Assembly: GCA_015680905.1 (NCBI GenBank)
Contig: CM027377.1
Span: forward strand, 30,280,501 to 30,344,500
Origin: Coptis chinensis
Lineage: Eukaryota; Streptophyta; Magnoliopsida; Ranunculales; Ranunculaceae
DNA length: 64,000 nucleotides
Reading direction: 5' to 3'
Below are positions 34,901-46,839 of the stretch, in pieces. Made by a program: the position numbers and the translations under genes. Every line of letters begins with the position of its first letter. Position 1 is the first letter of the stretch. The notes beneath the pieces are model-generated. The model was given only the letters and a program-made list of their open reading frames with translations, had not been told where the DNA came from and did not search any database.

Positions 34901-35990
34901 ATAGTTTGAAATGGCTTGGGAATTTATTTATTTTTGAAAATATAAGTAGCCACAGAAAAAAGTTGTACTAACACTACTAGGCGTTGCAAAAGCTAAAATG
35001 TTTTTGCAACGCCATATAACGTGTCACAGTTAAGCTTTTGTGTCACACTTTTTTGCAACACCTTTGAGACGCTTAGCTTGGCATTGTAATTAATCAATTA
35101 CAACGCATTTTAATACATTTAGTGACGGGGTATGGCGCTGCAAATGAGCCTTTCTGTTGTAGTGCGTCAAACAAATACTACAGGCCACTGTATCTTGTGG
35201 CAAAATCGGAAACGGACATCACGTTGTTATTCAACGCATTTTGAAACAGAATCAATGAGCTGTGCTCCACTGGTTAGGACACAATGTGCTAGGTACATCA
35301 CAAACATCTGAAGTGACAAAACCTCAACTCCACCTACTTTGGATTATGCAGAATCAAAGGGATGACTTTTGCATAATCCAATATCTCTGGAACTCGATCA
35401 CCAGGCCTAAAAAATGGTTTGCACCTCTGCCTACTTTAGTCACAAAAATTATGTTGTTTTGGGGTTATCCAGTTGTTTATCCAGAAATACCTCTTCAAAT
35501 AGCTGGCCTTACTGTAATTCACACAGAATGCGCTGCTGGTTTTTGGACTTCAGATACTCTGATAGGTGAACAAGAAGACCAAAGCTCATACTCTTAACAT
35601 TTCTTTGATGAAAAATGTCATGCACAACATTTTTAATCCTATGGAAGGCATTCATTTTCTTCACTGAGGGATGCGTGAACTGCACGCACGCCAGGAAATC
35701 ATCATCAAAAGTCTTCTGGAATTCCAAGAACGTCAAGCAATGCACGCCATTAAACAGGAGGATATCTTGGAAAATCACTCTCAGTCCTTAGAAAATCACG
35801 CTTTCCTAATGGAGAATCAAACTACGCTCTCTGCCAACCAGGGGGACATTCAGCTTCAGCTCAGCCAACAAACTGATGAACTAAAAGTCTTGTGCACGAT
35901 CTTCGTCCCCATAACCATCATCATCGTCATCCTAGTCCATGATCTTCCCCTAAAAATAATAATAATAATAACATTAATAATAAAATAATA
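31976..35990 (+). pseudogene. Athila-like env-region ORF, split by a CACTA element
   Basis: A decayed downstream ORF. The left part (31976-32282) starts MDQQRKIVPEKNY and carries FYFHAHGQRFELTREIISDI. It has in-frame TAA and TAG near 32060-32080. After the CACTA element it resumes with VSCGKIGNGHHVVIQRILKQ, a TGA, then PKKWFAPLPTLVTKIMLFWG and GFWTSD. A separate frame (35671-35988) is a heptad-rich coiled coil (EFQERQAMHAIKQEDILENH) ending near a hydrophobic stretch. The layout resembles the ORFs of unknown role found after pol in Athila elements. Confidence 0.55.
32286..35164. mobile_element. Non-autonomous CACTA (En/Spm) transposon
   Basis: A 2879-bp element beginning CACTACAACAAAAGG and ending CCTTTCTGTTGTAGTG, with a perfect 3-bp duplication CGT on each side (32283-32285, 35165-35167). 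Subterminal repeats of the form TTTGCAACGC are scattered in both orientations in the first 200 bp and last 450 bp, as expected for CACTA transposase-binding regions. The internal 2.4 kb has no transposase frame. It contains a CT-rich and C-rich leader-like stretch near 32770-32880. Confidence 0.93.
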
Positions 35991-36128
35991 AAATAATAAA
36001 AAATAAATTATTAATTAAGTTTTTCGTCGTGTGTTCTAATAATAAAAAAAAAATTTGTTGTTATCTTTGTGTCTTCTTTTGTAAGAAATGTTTAACAAGT
36101 ATGCCTACTAGGATTGTCATAATTTAAG

Positions 36129-36430
36129 TTGTTATTAATAGCCAATAATCAAATTTTAACCTGTTATTTTAAATTTGATCACAGGAGGGGTCTATCTTCT
36201 TCTATACTTTTTCATCCATCCAGTCAAACTTTGTTGGACACTTTTCTTCATATATATCATTATCCATTAGGCGTGGGAGATATACTTGAGTACGTTCCGG
36301 TAGGGCCCTTACGTTGTTTTACGCAACGTGGCTACTTCATTTTGGACGTTTACCTCACATTGATTGATAGTCTGCCAGGACTCTCTGCCTTACCTCTCTC
36401 TCTACTCCTACTGAATTTTCTTCATCAAGC
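36129..36430 (+). other. Leader region of second env-like ORF
   Basis: A possible 3' splice site (TTTGATCACAG, about 36183) is followed by pyrimidine-rich sequence and then the ATG at 36431. The 116-codon frame at 36129-36479 overlaps this and has no family features. Confidence 0.3.
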
Positions 36431-37400
36431 ATGGATGAACTTAAAATCATTTCGGAGCAATCCTTCCAAGCTATGCTGAATTCCAATGCTTATGGCCTTC
36501 ATTTTCGTGATTACATCACTAACATCGGGTGGTCTTCCCTTGTTCTTCGACCTGACCAAACTTATTCTCCAAGTTTGACTGCATACTTTTATGCTAATAT
36601 GGGAGACACACCAGCATTCAACCATGCACACGACTTCTTCTTAGATGGGTTCACAATCAAAGTTGGTGGCACACAACATATCTTTTCTGAGCTAACGCTT
36701 GCCCTAACTTTGGATCTTCCCTATCACGAGTCGACAACAACATGGCCATACATCAGCCAGAACTCTACACATTCCTTTTCATGGCCTACTTTTCTTGCAA
36801 CATACGGTGATAGTCTTGCCATTAAAGACGAAGGAGCTGCACCTAGCAGATGGCCAGACATCACCATTCCCTTAGCAAGCATACATGACCATGAACGTGG
36901 GGAATGCAATGTTGTTTATCCTTCTGAACATCATGGGAGATTGATATTTTTCTACTGCCAATGATGCTGCCTGTGTAGTATTCAATGTGCTTTCTCAAGG
37001 TCATACATTCTTTGATATCTAAAACTGTGTTATCTCCCATCTGAAAAGAGCTCGCACTGTTCGGCATCAGTATCTACTTTTACCTATAACCGCTTGCCGA
37101 ATTATGAGGACATATTTCCCACAATTCTTGGCTACTTTTCACGACTGGGTTAAAGTAGCTTCTACGTGCCTGGCAAACAGAATAATTCGTTCATTAAGGT
37201 TTCGGGAATGGCGTACACGTTCTTCACGGTACCTGAGGAAAGTTCGTTGCTACCCGGATAACGATAATATGTTGGCACATTTGAATGAGTCAGGTGAACA
37301 ACAATGGAGCACCATTTGGTAGGCCATTATCTATTGGCGCGATGGTAAGGAAATGCATTTCACATGGGATGACGAGAGAACATCAGGACCTACTGGATGG
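36431..37400 (+). pseudogene. Athila-like env-region ORF, fuller copy
   Basis: A 177-codon open stretch (36431-36964) beginning MDELKIISEQSFQAMLN. It contains FRDYITNIGWSSLVLRP, YFYANMGDTPAF, FFLDGFTIKVGGTQHIFSEL and TLALTLDLPY. After a stop and frame changes it continues to about 37400 with the arginine-rich block RSLRFREWRTRSSRYLRKV. Its C-terminal third is the same as 1-540 of this window. The F-x-G-F-x-I...LTLAL-LDLPY arrangement parallels GQRFELTREIISDILQIP in the ORF at 31976, so both belong to one broad family of retrotransposon accessory proteins. The function is unknown. Confidence 0.6.
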
Positions 37401-39070
37401 TAAATTTGATGATGGCTAATGTGTATATATATCTAATTGTCTTTATTGGTCCTTCCTATGTTATTCTTGTTCTTTAATATTTCTATATAATAACTTTCTG
37501 TTACAGCAATCCAGCCCTAATTTTGCTCACGGTTCTCAGGTAATTTATTTCTTTATCTATTGATACTTTGAGGACTAAGCATCATTCGGTTTGGGGGTGT
37601 TTTAAACCTGTAGCAAAAATTAGGCAACTTGTAAGCTGTATATAGTTTATAGTTTCTTGTTTGTGAATGTATATAGTGACAAAGTCATGTTTTCTTTTCG
37701 ATGATGAAAATCGTCTAGAAATCTCAGCATTAGCATTAGCATTCGAATTAGAATTTGTTTTTAAGAAACTTAAGATAATACGTACGCAATAGTTTTTGCA
37801 TCTTTTCTTGAATATTCATGCACTGAGTATCATCGATTGTACATAGCAGTAAGTTTTTGGAATCCACTGTTAGTCTACTTAAATTATCAATCCTGTGAGA
37901 ATCTAACAAAAAAGCCTCGATATGTGTGATATGTGAGTAATGACACAGATGAGTAGTTTTTCTGAATAGAGAAAATCACGCGTCTACTTACTTGATCACC
38001 ATCCAAACCCTAGGCAAGAATTTAGGTCGTCTTTGGATCGACATAGCCAAAAATTCATACATGTTACAAATTTTACCGCTAGTCACTCCACTGAACCTTT
38101 CATCAAACTTTTCACTTTCACCAAAAATTCCTTACCCATCTATTAACCTCAAATAAAATAACCTATCTAAATGATGAGTATGAGAAATAGGATGAAATGT
38201 AGAAAAATAAAGAGAAAGACTTGTCCCAAATAAAAGTCAGTTACTTGCTTCAGGAAAGAAAAACAGAATTATGTTTCTTAAGCTTTTGAAAAAAAAAATC
38301 AGATAAAAAGGAGTCCAAAGGCTTAAGAGCAAACTAGGAACTCAGGTAGAAGCAGGAAAATAAAACAAGGATTTCTTTAGTGTAAATATCTTGAAGACCT
38401 TATTCTCTCATACTTATCATTTTTTATTTTGCATTCATTTTTTTTTACATCACCACCTAATCCCCACGAGACCTAATAAAGACCTCTAGCTCAATTAGGA
38501 GTAGGATGATATGATAATAAATAGTAAATGTGATTGATCGACCTTGGCTCATTTGACTGTCATCGAGTATGTGAGGAAATGTGTGTCCATTGCTCACTAG
38601 AGTTAGCGAACCCTGAGTGGAAAAATTATGAGTGAATTTGTGTTTCGACACATAGCTGTGAGAACCTATTTAGGGACACTCTCCAAAGGATCCAGAATCG
38701 GCCCTACTTGTACAGTTCAATATAAGGTTCATTGTATGCATATTCATATATAGATGTTTTAATTATTGTATGTATATTAAGTTGTGTTTTAAAAATTAAT
38801 CATCGTTCCCCGCTAGGGAGATGTATAGATATCTGAGATAAATTTAGGAAACAAGCTTTTGTTACTGAGTCATTGTATTATAGATAAAGTTTGTGAGTAT
38901 CTTATCTGGAAAACTCTCACGAGGTTATAACTCGTCCACTAGGGAATTCCTAGTGGTTTAAGGCCTTGTTGTATACGGTCAATGCAACCGCACTCTGCAA
39001 AATGAGAATTAGCTTAGGACTGTATATTTTTGGCCACTTATCTGTATATATGTATCTTCTTTGCTTGAGG
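37401..39070 (+). other. Athila-like 3' UTR, second copy
   Basis: Non-coding and collinear with 541-2260. It lacks the long T and AT tracts of the first copy. No gene is seen. It is interrupted at 39071 by an inverted solo LTR and resumes at 40855 for the last 20 bases before the polypurine tract. Confidence 0.65.
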
Positions 39071-39075
39071 AAAAG

Positions 39076-40849
39076 TGATGTTCACCTTTTGTGTATGTTA
39101 GAGATTTGATTCTCTAATTTGACAAAGTGCGAATACAAATATTTTTCCTTACTCACGATATTCGTGTGCATAGTTTTGAGTAGGGATTTCGAACCATCCT
39201 AAGTCTAGGACAACTTACAATTTGTTTTTGCACTTTTAGGAAACTAGTGAGTAAGTTTTAAGCTATGGTTGAATTAATACTAACTACTTGGTTTCTTTTA
39301 ATGCAAAAAATGAAAACTTTAAGTTGCGTAAACATGCAACTAAAACAAAGATAAAAATTGACTTCTAAATAGGTGTGGAGAGTTAGTTCTCCTCATGTGA
39401 AGATAACCTCTATTGTATGATTCTAGGTTCTTGCATCTTAATAACCTTCCTAGAACTCATAGATAAGTCCTAAAAAAGATTAACTTGATCCTTAACACTA
39501 TGACTCATTTCTAAGATCATACATGCTAGCATGTAGAACCAAAGCAATGACTTATCTATAAGATTATCACCTTGATTCCTAACTAGACTTTACACCAACT
39601 ACCATTTTGGGATAGGATGTAGGTCTAGTTGTTCTTCCTAAACAAGTTACTAAAATCACATCGCAAAGGTTATCCCTCACATGAGCATCATTATCCCCCC
39701 ACAAAGGGAAGGTTTTAGCTCATGATCCTAGGGATAAAAATGAAAGTTGCAAAATATATATGCATATGAGAAAGAGAAAGAAGAAGAGAATAATAGAAGA
39801 ACTCACTTGCATTAAGAAGTTTAGATTTTATTTAGAACAAGAACACAAAAGTTTCTACCATTAAAACTATTACAAACTTTTTCATAAAAACTAAAGGGTT
39901 AGTTAGACTTACCCTCCAATTGCAAGATCCAAAGGCTACGAGATGATTTTTTTTTTTCAGATGAAGAAATCTGACCGTTGGATCTTACAAATGGGGGAGG
40001 GGGGGGGGGATTATCACTAATATTTTTGAAAATGGGGGGGTAACACTAATTGGCAACTAATAATGGGGTAACGTCTATCTAACCCAAAACTAAAAACTAA
40101 AAACTACAACTAAACTAAGCTAAGGAACTAAAGAAAAAACAATGAATGATAAAGGAAAAGAAGTCAAGGGAGTAAATGGAGTGCATCCCCCTTTGTTTTG
40201 TTTTTTTTCTTCCTTTCTAGAATTCTCCCCCTTATCCCACGTGAAAACACACACACACATTTAATTCACTTTTATCCACCACATTCAAATAAAGTGACAC
40301 CTTATTTTTTTTTCACTACTAACACTTAATATTATTAATTACATACAAGGTGTCAATTTTGCACCAATAATTTGACACTTTTGTCTTGACATGCTCCATG
40401 ATTGATGACTCATTTTTTCTTGTGGGCCCAAAAAGTGGGTCCATGTGCTATGTCCATTGGTGGGTCCGGACGTCAATTTCTGCAATTTCTGGCCTAAGGT
40501 AGAGCTAATCATCTGGGCAGCTTACTTGCCAAAATCTGAGTCCAGGTTAACGAGATATGAGCTCCGAAAGTTTACGCTTTCCTTTACATAGTCCCGTTCT
40601 GACTCAATTATGTCATGTTTGAGTCCCCGGCTTTGATCCGTCTTTGTTTAGCTTCACATGGCTGATTTGGAAGAATTCATATATACATCGTTCCCCGTGC
40701 TTTAACACAGGTTTAACCAATATTTTCATGTTTACTACGAAGACCTGTAAAAGTACGAAAATATACTTATTTCATTATTATTAAACACATAATTAACCAA
40801 ATTTATATGTCTCAACGGGGTTTAATATTATAGTTTTGGGTGCTTATCA
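39076..40849 (-). mobile_element. Inverted solo LTR (LTR B) of the Athila-like family
   Basis: A 1774-bp LTR in minus orientation. Its minus-strand start is TGATAAGCACCC and its end is GAACATCA, giving TG...CA termini. It is flanked by 5-bp sequences AAAAG (39071-39075) and ACAAG (40850-40854), a duplication with one change. No internal element sequence is attached, so it is a solo LTR left by recombination. It sits in the 3' UTR of a relative, directly before that element's polypurine tract. A G-rich stretch lies at about 39993-40010. Confidence 0.85.
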
Positions 40850-40862
40850 ACAAGCAAAGTGC

Positions 40863-40877
40863 TGTTTGGGGGTAGTG
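40863..40877 (+). promoter_or_regulatory. Polypurine tract before LTR C
   Basis: GTTTGGGGGTAGTG immediately precedes the LTR start TGATAAGC at 40878. It is better preserved than the equivalent site at 2271-2286. Confidence 0.6.
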
Positions 40878-43266
40878 TGATAAGCACCCAAAACTGTAGT
40901 ATAAAACCCCATAGAGATATAATATTTCGGTTAATTATGTGCTCAATAATCATGAAATAATCGTATTTTCATGCTTTTGCAAGTTTGCATAACTAACCTA
41001 AAAATGATGATAAAGACAGTGTTATTAAACACAGAATAGTGAGTATACGTAAACCTTTCTGATTAAGCCCATGTGAAGCCCAACAAAGCCGGACTGAAAC
41101 CCAAAGACTCAAACATGACATAATCAAGTTAGAAACGGGATTACGTGCACAGAAGCATCAAACTTCCAAAGTTCATATCTCTTGAACCAGGACTCCGATT
41201 TCGGCAAGTGAGATGCTTAGACGATAATTCGACGAACTCCATTGTCACCAAGTACGGTACGGGTTTAAAACGGTGTATTTAAAAAAAACTTAGTTCGTGT
41301 TTTAAACGGAACATCTCCGGAAAAAAACGGAAAAAAAAAAAACATAAAAAAACGTGGGGCATAAAAAACGGGTTTAAAACGTATAATACGTACAATACGT
41401 AAAAGAAACGGTAAAAACCGATGATAAAGAATATAATAGATAAATAATTTAATTTTTTTTATAAGAGTGGAAAAAATAATTGACACATAAAATAAAAATA
41501 AAAATAATACAAATGAAAGAAAATTCAAATACATGAAAGTATCAAATTATCATTATTCATCCAAATACTAGAAGTTTTAGATTCAGTACAAAAACACGAC
41601 TCTAAATAAGATACTACTAATTACCAACCATAATGGCATAATCAAGTTCTACAAATAAGTTAATAACTTTAAAATTTATAATTAATTATTAATAGTCCAA
41701 AACAAAATAAAACTGTCTCAATAAGTCAATCTAACGCCCACTCTTCAAAAAGGTAAACTCCAAAACCCCTTTTATTCTTCGTGTTTTCTTTTAGATTAAA
41801 AAAAAAAAAAAAAAAAAAAGTTTTAAACGGGAGATTTTCAAAATCTTGGGTTTTAAACGTTTTTTAAGTTTAAAACGCGTTTAAAACGTTTAAAACAGGT
41901 TTTTTTAAAAAACCCGGGTTTTAAACTAGAACCAGACGCCTTGTCAATATCTTGGGTTTTAAACGCGTTTTTTTTAAAAAAACACCGAACTTGGTGACAA
42001 TGACAAACTCTATGCAAAGGCGAGAAGTTATAAAAATACCAAAAACCCGACCCGCCACTAGACACAGCATGTGGACCCATTTTGCAGGCCCACAAGATTG
42101 GATGAGTCATCAATCAAGGAGCAAGTCAAGACAGAATGTGCAAATAATTGGCACAAATTAACACCTTGCATGACATTAATTATGTTGGTTATGATTTTAG
42201 GTGCTAATAATGTCAAATTGTGAAGGTGTCAATTTGTTTTTATTTGGAGATAAGATAGCATTAAAGGTGAGTAATAGGGGGAGTTGGTTCACGTTGGTGA
42301 AAGGAGAGAAAGCTTGAAATGGGATAATTTGTATTTCATTTTGGACTCACTCCATTTATTCCATTCCATGCATATTTCATTTTTAGGAAAACAAGCTTTA
42401 AGTTATCTTGAATAGTGTTAATGGAGTCACTTGATTTCTTCTAAATAAAATCAACATTTTCTTTAGGTAAAATCAAATCTTTCCATTTTTCTTCTTCTTC
42501 CATTCTTCAATTATTATAACATAATTTAGCATAATCATTACTTCCATGATCATGAGCTAAAACCCTCCAAGGTTGAGGGTTAATGATGCTCATATGAGGA
42601 TCAGGCTACGTATTTTTAGATTACAAAACCACTACTTAGGGACTTAGGACTCATTTGACATCCTACCCCAAAATGGTAGTGTCTGACCAAATTCAAAGCC
42701 TGGAGCTCTTGGTGATTTCAAACTTCTATTTGACAGGTTGATGTAGGATGAATCCAGGAGTTGAGATAGTATTTCAGAGATGAAATATCAGTTCAACTCC
42801 TCATGCTAGTAAAATGAACTCAGAGATGAGTACATCTTGCTAGGGATCAGTACTCGAGTTCGTCTTCGGGTTTGTCTATGAACCCAAAACGGATTAGAGA
42901 TGGAAATGATCATTTTTCTTAAAAAAATACGTAGTTAAACCTTGCATGAGTATGATTAATCCTCTATTTTTTTTTTCTCTCTCTAGTTTTCTTGTTAAAC
43001 AACTAAAGTTTCATTTTTTTTACCTTGTCTTGCATGATAAGTTCTTGTAGGAAGTAAAAAAAAAAATCAAAATAAATAAAACCATACTCACATAGTTCTC
43101 TATGGTGCTAGGATTTTAGTTGTGACATCATCCTAGTCTTAAGGTTGGATGAAAACCCTTACTCTAAAAATACCAACAAAAACATGTGAGTAAGGAATTA
43201 TTGAATATTAGTACGTAAATGGTTATTATTATTTCATAAATATAAACCACCAAAGTGCTAACATCA
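40878..43266 (+). repeat. LTR C, 3' LTR of the Athila-like element, with insertion
   Basis: Starts TGATAAGCACCC and ends CTAACATCA, matching LTR A and LTR B. It is 2389 bp long because a 762-bp inverted-repeat element lies inside it; without that it is about 1.6 kb. It contains a CT-rich run near 42975 and the conserved GTGAGTAAGGAATTATTGA motif near the end. Confidence 0.75.
41240..42001. mobile_element. Inverted-repeat DNA element inside LTR C
   Basis: Terminal inverted repeats ATTGTCACCAAGTACGGT (41241-41258) and the complement of ATTGTCACCAAGTTCGGT (41984-42001) bound the segment. Likely 9-bp duplications are GACGAACTC (41231-41239) and GACAAACTC (42002-42010), with one extra C on the left. 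LTR A, which lacks the insert, reads GATGAACTCTACAAA at the same point, confirming the empty site. A 9-bp duplication suggests a Mutator-like origin. The interior is AT-rich with repeated GTTTAAAACG motifs and no transposase. Confidence 0.7.
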
Positions 43267-43585
43267 GGGTCCAAAATAACAACGATGTTTAAATGTTCTA
43301 CAGTTTTAGAGTTAGAAAATTGTGTCGATGTTTTAGTGTTCCACAATTTTTTCGATGTTTTAACAAAATTTTGAAGCTAAGTTTAAGGCTATCAATATCT
43401 CAAATTGTGTCAAAATTACACTGATGTTTAAGTGTTCCACAGTTTTAGGGTTACAAAATTGTGTCGATTTGTAGTGTTCCACAATTTTTTCGATGTTTTA
43501 ACAAAATTTTTAAGCTAGGTTTAAGGCTATTAATATCTCAAATTGTGTTGAAATGTATCATATATATGTTATTTAAGGCTATCAA
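43267..43585. repeat. GTGTTCCACA short-repeat spacer
   Basis: Two imperfect tandem copies of about 120 bp containing GATGTTTTAGTGTTCCACA and GGCTATCAATATCTCAAATT. The same block returns at about 45295-45600. No gene is seen. Confidence 0.55.
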
Positions 43586-44400
43586 TATCTCAAAATGTTG
43601 GCTCTTAAGCGAACCATCCGGTTGCGGATTTGGGTGAAAAAATTGAAAGTCACGTGTTTCAGTCTAAATATGAGCCCTGACAGACAAAACTTTTAGAAAA
43701 TAAAAGCAAAGGATGAACATACTCTCTCTTTCTCTCTCATAAAACTAACAACATAAAGAAATCGATCTCCTGCAACTCATTCCTTATTCACATTGAAATC
43801 AAAGCCTAAAGAGTGAAAGACATGGAAAAGCTACAAAGAAAACAATCAAAGTTGAAGATTTGTTATACGATTTTCACAAGTTTATGTTTCTTCTTATCTG
43901 ACATATTTGAACTTTTGTATTAATTCATGTTCCTTCTTCGCAAGTGGCGTTTGTCTTAAAATCTGGAAACCTTACCTAATTTTGTTGTTGATATCAATTG
44001 GGTTTTAATACCTGAACAATATAAAATCTAATGGTTTTGACTCCGAAGTACACAATTTCAATTGAGAAGAAAGCGAGAATTGTAAGACTCGTTCTCTAAC
44101 ATCTCTTAAATTCAATTGTTAACTGCTTGATTTAACCTCTCAGGCATGAATTTAAGTAGAACAAGTTGACTTCAATTCAGTAAAAATTAAAGACAAAAAA
44201 CACAGACATGAAGTTTGATTATTCAAAAAGAATAGAAAGAGCCCAAAAGTGAAAATATTAAAAGTTATACGCATCACTTTAATTTCGTCAGGTTAGCATT
44301 AAAAGGTTTGACTTTGCATCACTTTAATTTCGCCAAGTTAGCATTAAAAGGTTTGACTTTTTAATGTTATATGTTATCTAATGTTAAGTTGACAAATTGA
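43586..44400. repeat. Repeat family R, copy 1
   Basis: First of four copies of an unclassified repeat of about 0.8 kb. It begins CTTAAGCGAACCATCC and ends near GGTTTGACTTTTTAATGTTA. The sequence is AT-rich, without long reading frames or clear inverted ends. A CT-rich segment followed by a leader-like stretch hints at former promoter or UTR sequence. Other copies are at 44490-45280, about 45600-46345 and 60201-60925. Confidence 0.65.
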
Positions 44401-44489
44401 AGAAGATGATGAGTAGAAAGAATTTTTTGGGGGGGGGGGTTATCTAAAACTGTGGAACACTGTTGGATTCCCCATATATATATATATAT

Positions 44490-45280
44490 ATATTACTTAA
44501 GTGAACTATCCGTTTGTGGACTTGGGTGAAAAAATTGAAAGTCACATGTTTCAGTCTAAATATGGGTCCCTGGCAGACAAAACTTTTTGAAAATAAAAAC
44601 CCTTAAAATCAGCAAAGGATGAACATACTCTCTCTTAAAACCAGCAACATAAAGAAATCAATCTCTTGCAACTCATTCTTTATTCACATCTAAATCAAAA
44701 CCTAAGGTGTGAAAGACATGGAAAAACTACAAATAAGACAATCAAAGTTGAAGATTTGGTGTACGATTTCCACAAGTTTATGTTTCTTCTTATCTGACCT
44801 GTTTGAACTTTTGTATTAATTCATGTTCCTTCTTCGCAAGTGGTGTTTGTCTTAAAATCTAAAAACCTTACTTAATTTTGTTGTTGATATCAATTGGGTT
44901 TTAATACCTGAACAATATCAAATCTAATGGTTTTGATTCCAAAATACAAATTTCAATTGAGAAGAAAGCAAGAACTGTAAGACTCGTTCTCTAACTTCTC
45001 TTAAATTCAACTGTCAAACGCTTGATTCAACTGCTCATGAATGAATTTAAGTATAACAAAATTGACTTCAAATTAGTAAAAATTAAAAGAAAAATAGGAC
45101 CAAAGTTCTAATATTCAAAAGAATGACCAAAAAGAAAATAAAAACTGGAAATATAAAAAGTAAAAAGATCACTTTAATTCACTTTAATTTTGTCGGGTTA
45201 GCTTTAAAAAGGTTTGACTTTTAATGTTATATGTTATCTAAATGTTAAGTTGACAAATTAAAGAAAATGGTGAATAGAAA
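44490..45280. repeat. Repeat family R, copy 2
   Basis: Direct copy of 43586-44400, with CTTAAGTGAACTATCC at its left end and matching strings such as TTGATATCAATTGGGTTTTA in the middle. It is separated from copy 1 by a G-run (about 44430) and a short TA tract. Confidence 0.65.
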
Positions 45281-45599
45281 GAATTTGGGGTCCAAAATTA
45301 CCGATGTTTTAAGTGTTCTACAGTTTTAGAGTTACAAAATCTAATGTTTTAGTGGTCCACAAATTGAAGAAGATGTTTTAACAAATCTTTGAAGCTAGGT
45401 TTAAAGCTATCAATATCTCAAATTGTGTCAAAATTACACCGAGGGTTTAAGTATTCAAATGAATTTTAGGGTCAAAATTTTGGATTTTAGTCCATCCAAT
45501 TTTTTTGATCTTTTAACAAAACTTTTAACAAAGGTTTAAGGCTATTAATATTCAAATTGTGTTGAAATGTATCATATATATCGTTATTTAAAGCTATCA

Positions 45600-46345
45600 A
45601 TATCTCAAAATGTCACAACAACATAAAATGATTATTCAAAACCGTTTTCCCATTATTTCCATTTGGGTGAAAAAAATTGAAAGTCTTTTGTTTTAGTCTA
45701 AATATGGGTCCCTAGCGACAAAATTTTTCGAAAATAAGAACTCTTAAAATCATAAGGATGATGCGGTCTCTCTCTTTAAAACCTTAAAAGAACATAAAGA
45801 AATAGGGATCTCTTGCAACTCGTTTCCTTATTCGTTGAATCAAAGCCTAAGGTGTGAAAGTTTCGTGAAAATGATACAAGTAAGACAATCTCTATTGAAG
45901 TTTTGACAACATTTCCACAAGTTTATGTTTCTTTTATCTTGGGATGGTTTGAACATTTGTATTAATTCATGTTCCTTCTTGCAAGTGGTGTTTGTCTTAA
46001 AATCTGAAAAACTTACCTAATTTTGTTGTTGATATCAATTGGGTTTTAATACCTGAACAATATCAAATCTAATGGTTTTGACTCCAAAATACACAATTTC
46101 AAAGTTTTTGTCATGTCAATACATGGGTTCAAAAATAAAACCATAGTCAACTGAGTTCACTTACAATCAAAAACTTGAAGTAGAACCAAACTCTAATATT
46201 CAAGTTTTTCTGGACCAAACCTTAATATACAAACTATTATTAGGACCAAGACCTTAAAAACTCTTAAAAGTTCTACGCATCACTTTAATGTCGTCGGGTT
46301 AGCATTAAAAAGGTTTGACTTTTTGATGTTATATGATATCTAATT
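45600..46345. repeat. Repeat family R, copy 3, mosaic
   Basis: Follows copies 1 and 2 in order, but many positions switch to bases found about 1.04 kb further right, in the diacylglycerol kinase region. For example TCTTTTATCTTGGGATGGTT (about 45929) matches 46920 and not copies 1 or 2. See the finding on 45440-46130. No gene is present. Confidence 0.6.
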
Positions 46346-46839
46346 GAAAAAGAGGGTGAATAGAAAGAATTTTGGGGGGGGGGTCCAACACCGATGTTTA
46401 AGTGTTCCACTATATTATCTAATTTTAAGTTGACAAATTGAAGAAGACGGTGAATAGAAAGAATTTGGGGGGTAGTGTCCACCATTACACCGAGGGCTAC
46501 TTGACAAATGAATTATAGTCCATTGGATTATAGTCCATCCAACGCCCAGATCTTGATCTCATTTAACAAATGAATTAGGGAGTGTAATTTTGACTTTCTA
46601 TTCTAAAAAAAAATCCAAAAAACCACCCGAGAGCTTGAACTCTCGGTTAATTCCACAACATAACATGATTATTCGAAGTAGTAGTCCCGAATACTTTAAT
46701 TTTTTTTCCCATTATTTCCATTCTCACAATCCAAAACATCATTTTCTGAAATTGGATAAATGCGGTATTGTCGGGGAGAATTTGATAAGATGGAGAAGAG
46801 ATAGGGAAATGATGTTACGTCGTTTATAGAAGATGGTCG

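Noticed and set aside
41265..41534. Phe/Leu-rich 89-codon minus frame
   Set aside because: Lies in the A-rich interior of a non-autonomous inverted-repeat element; composition effect.
43586..46345. Possible CRISPR-like spaced repeats
   Set aside because: Units are about 0.8 kb and dispersed, in a plant nuclear context; no short regular repeat-spacer pattern.
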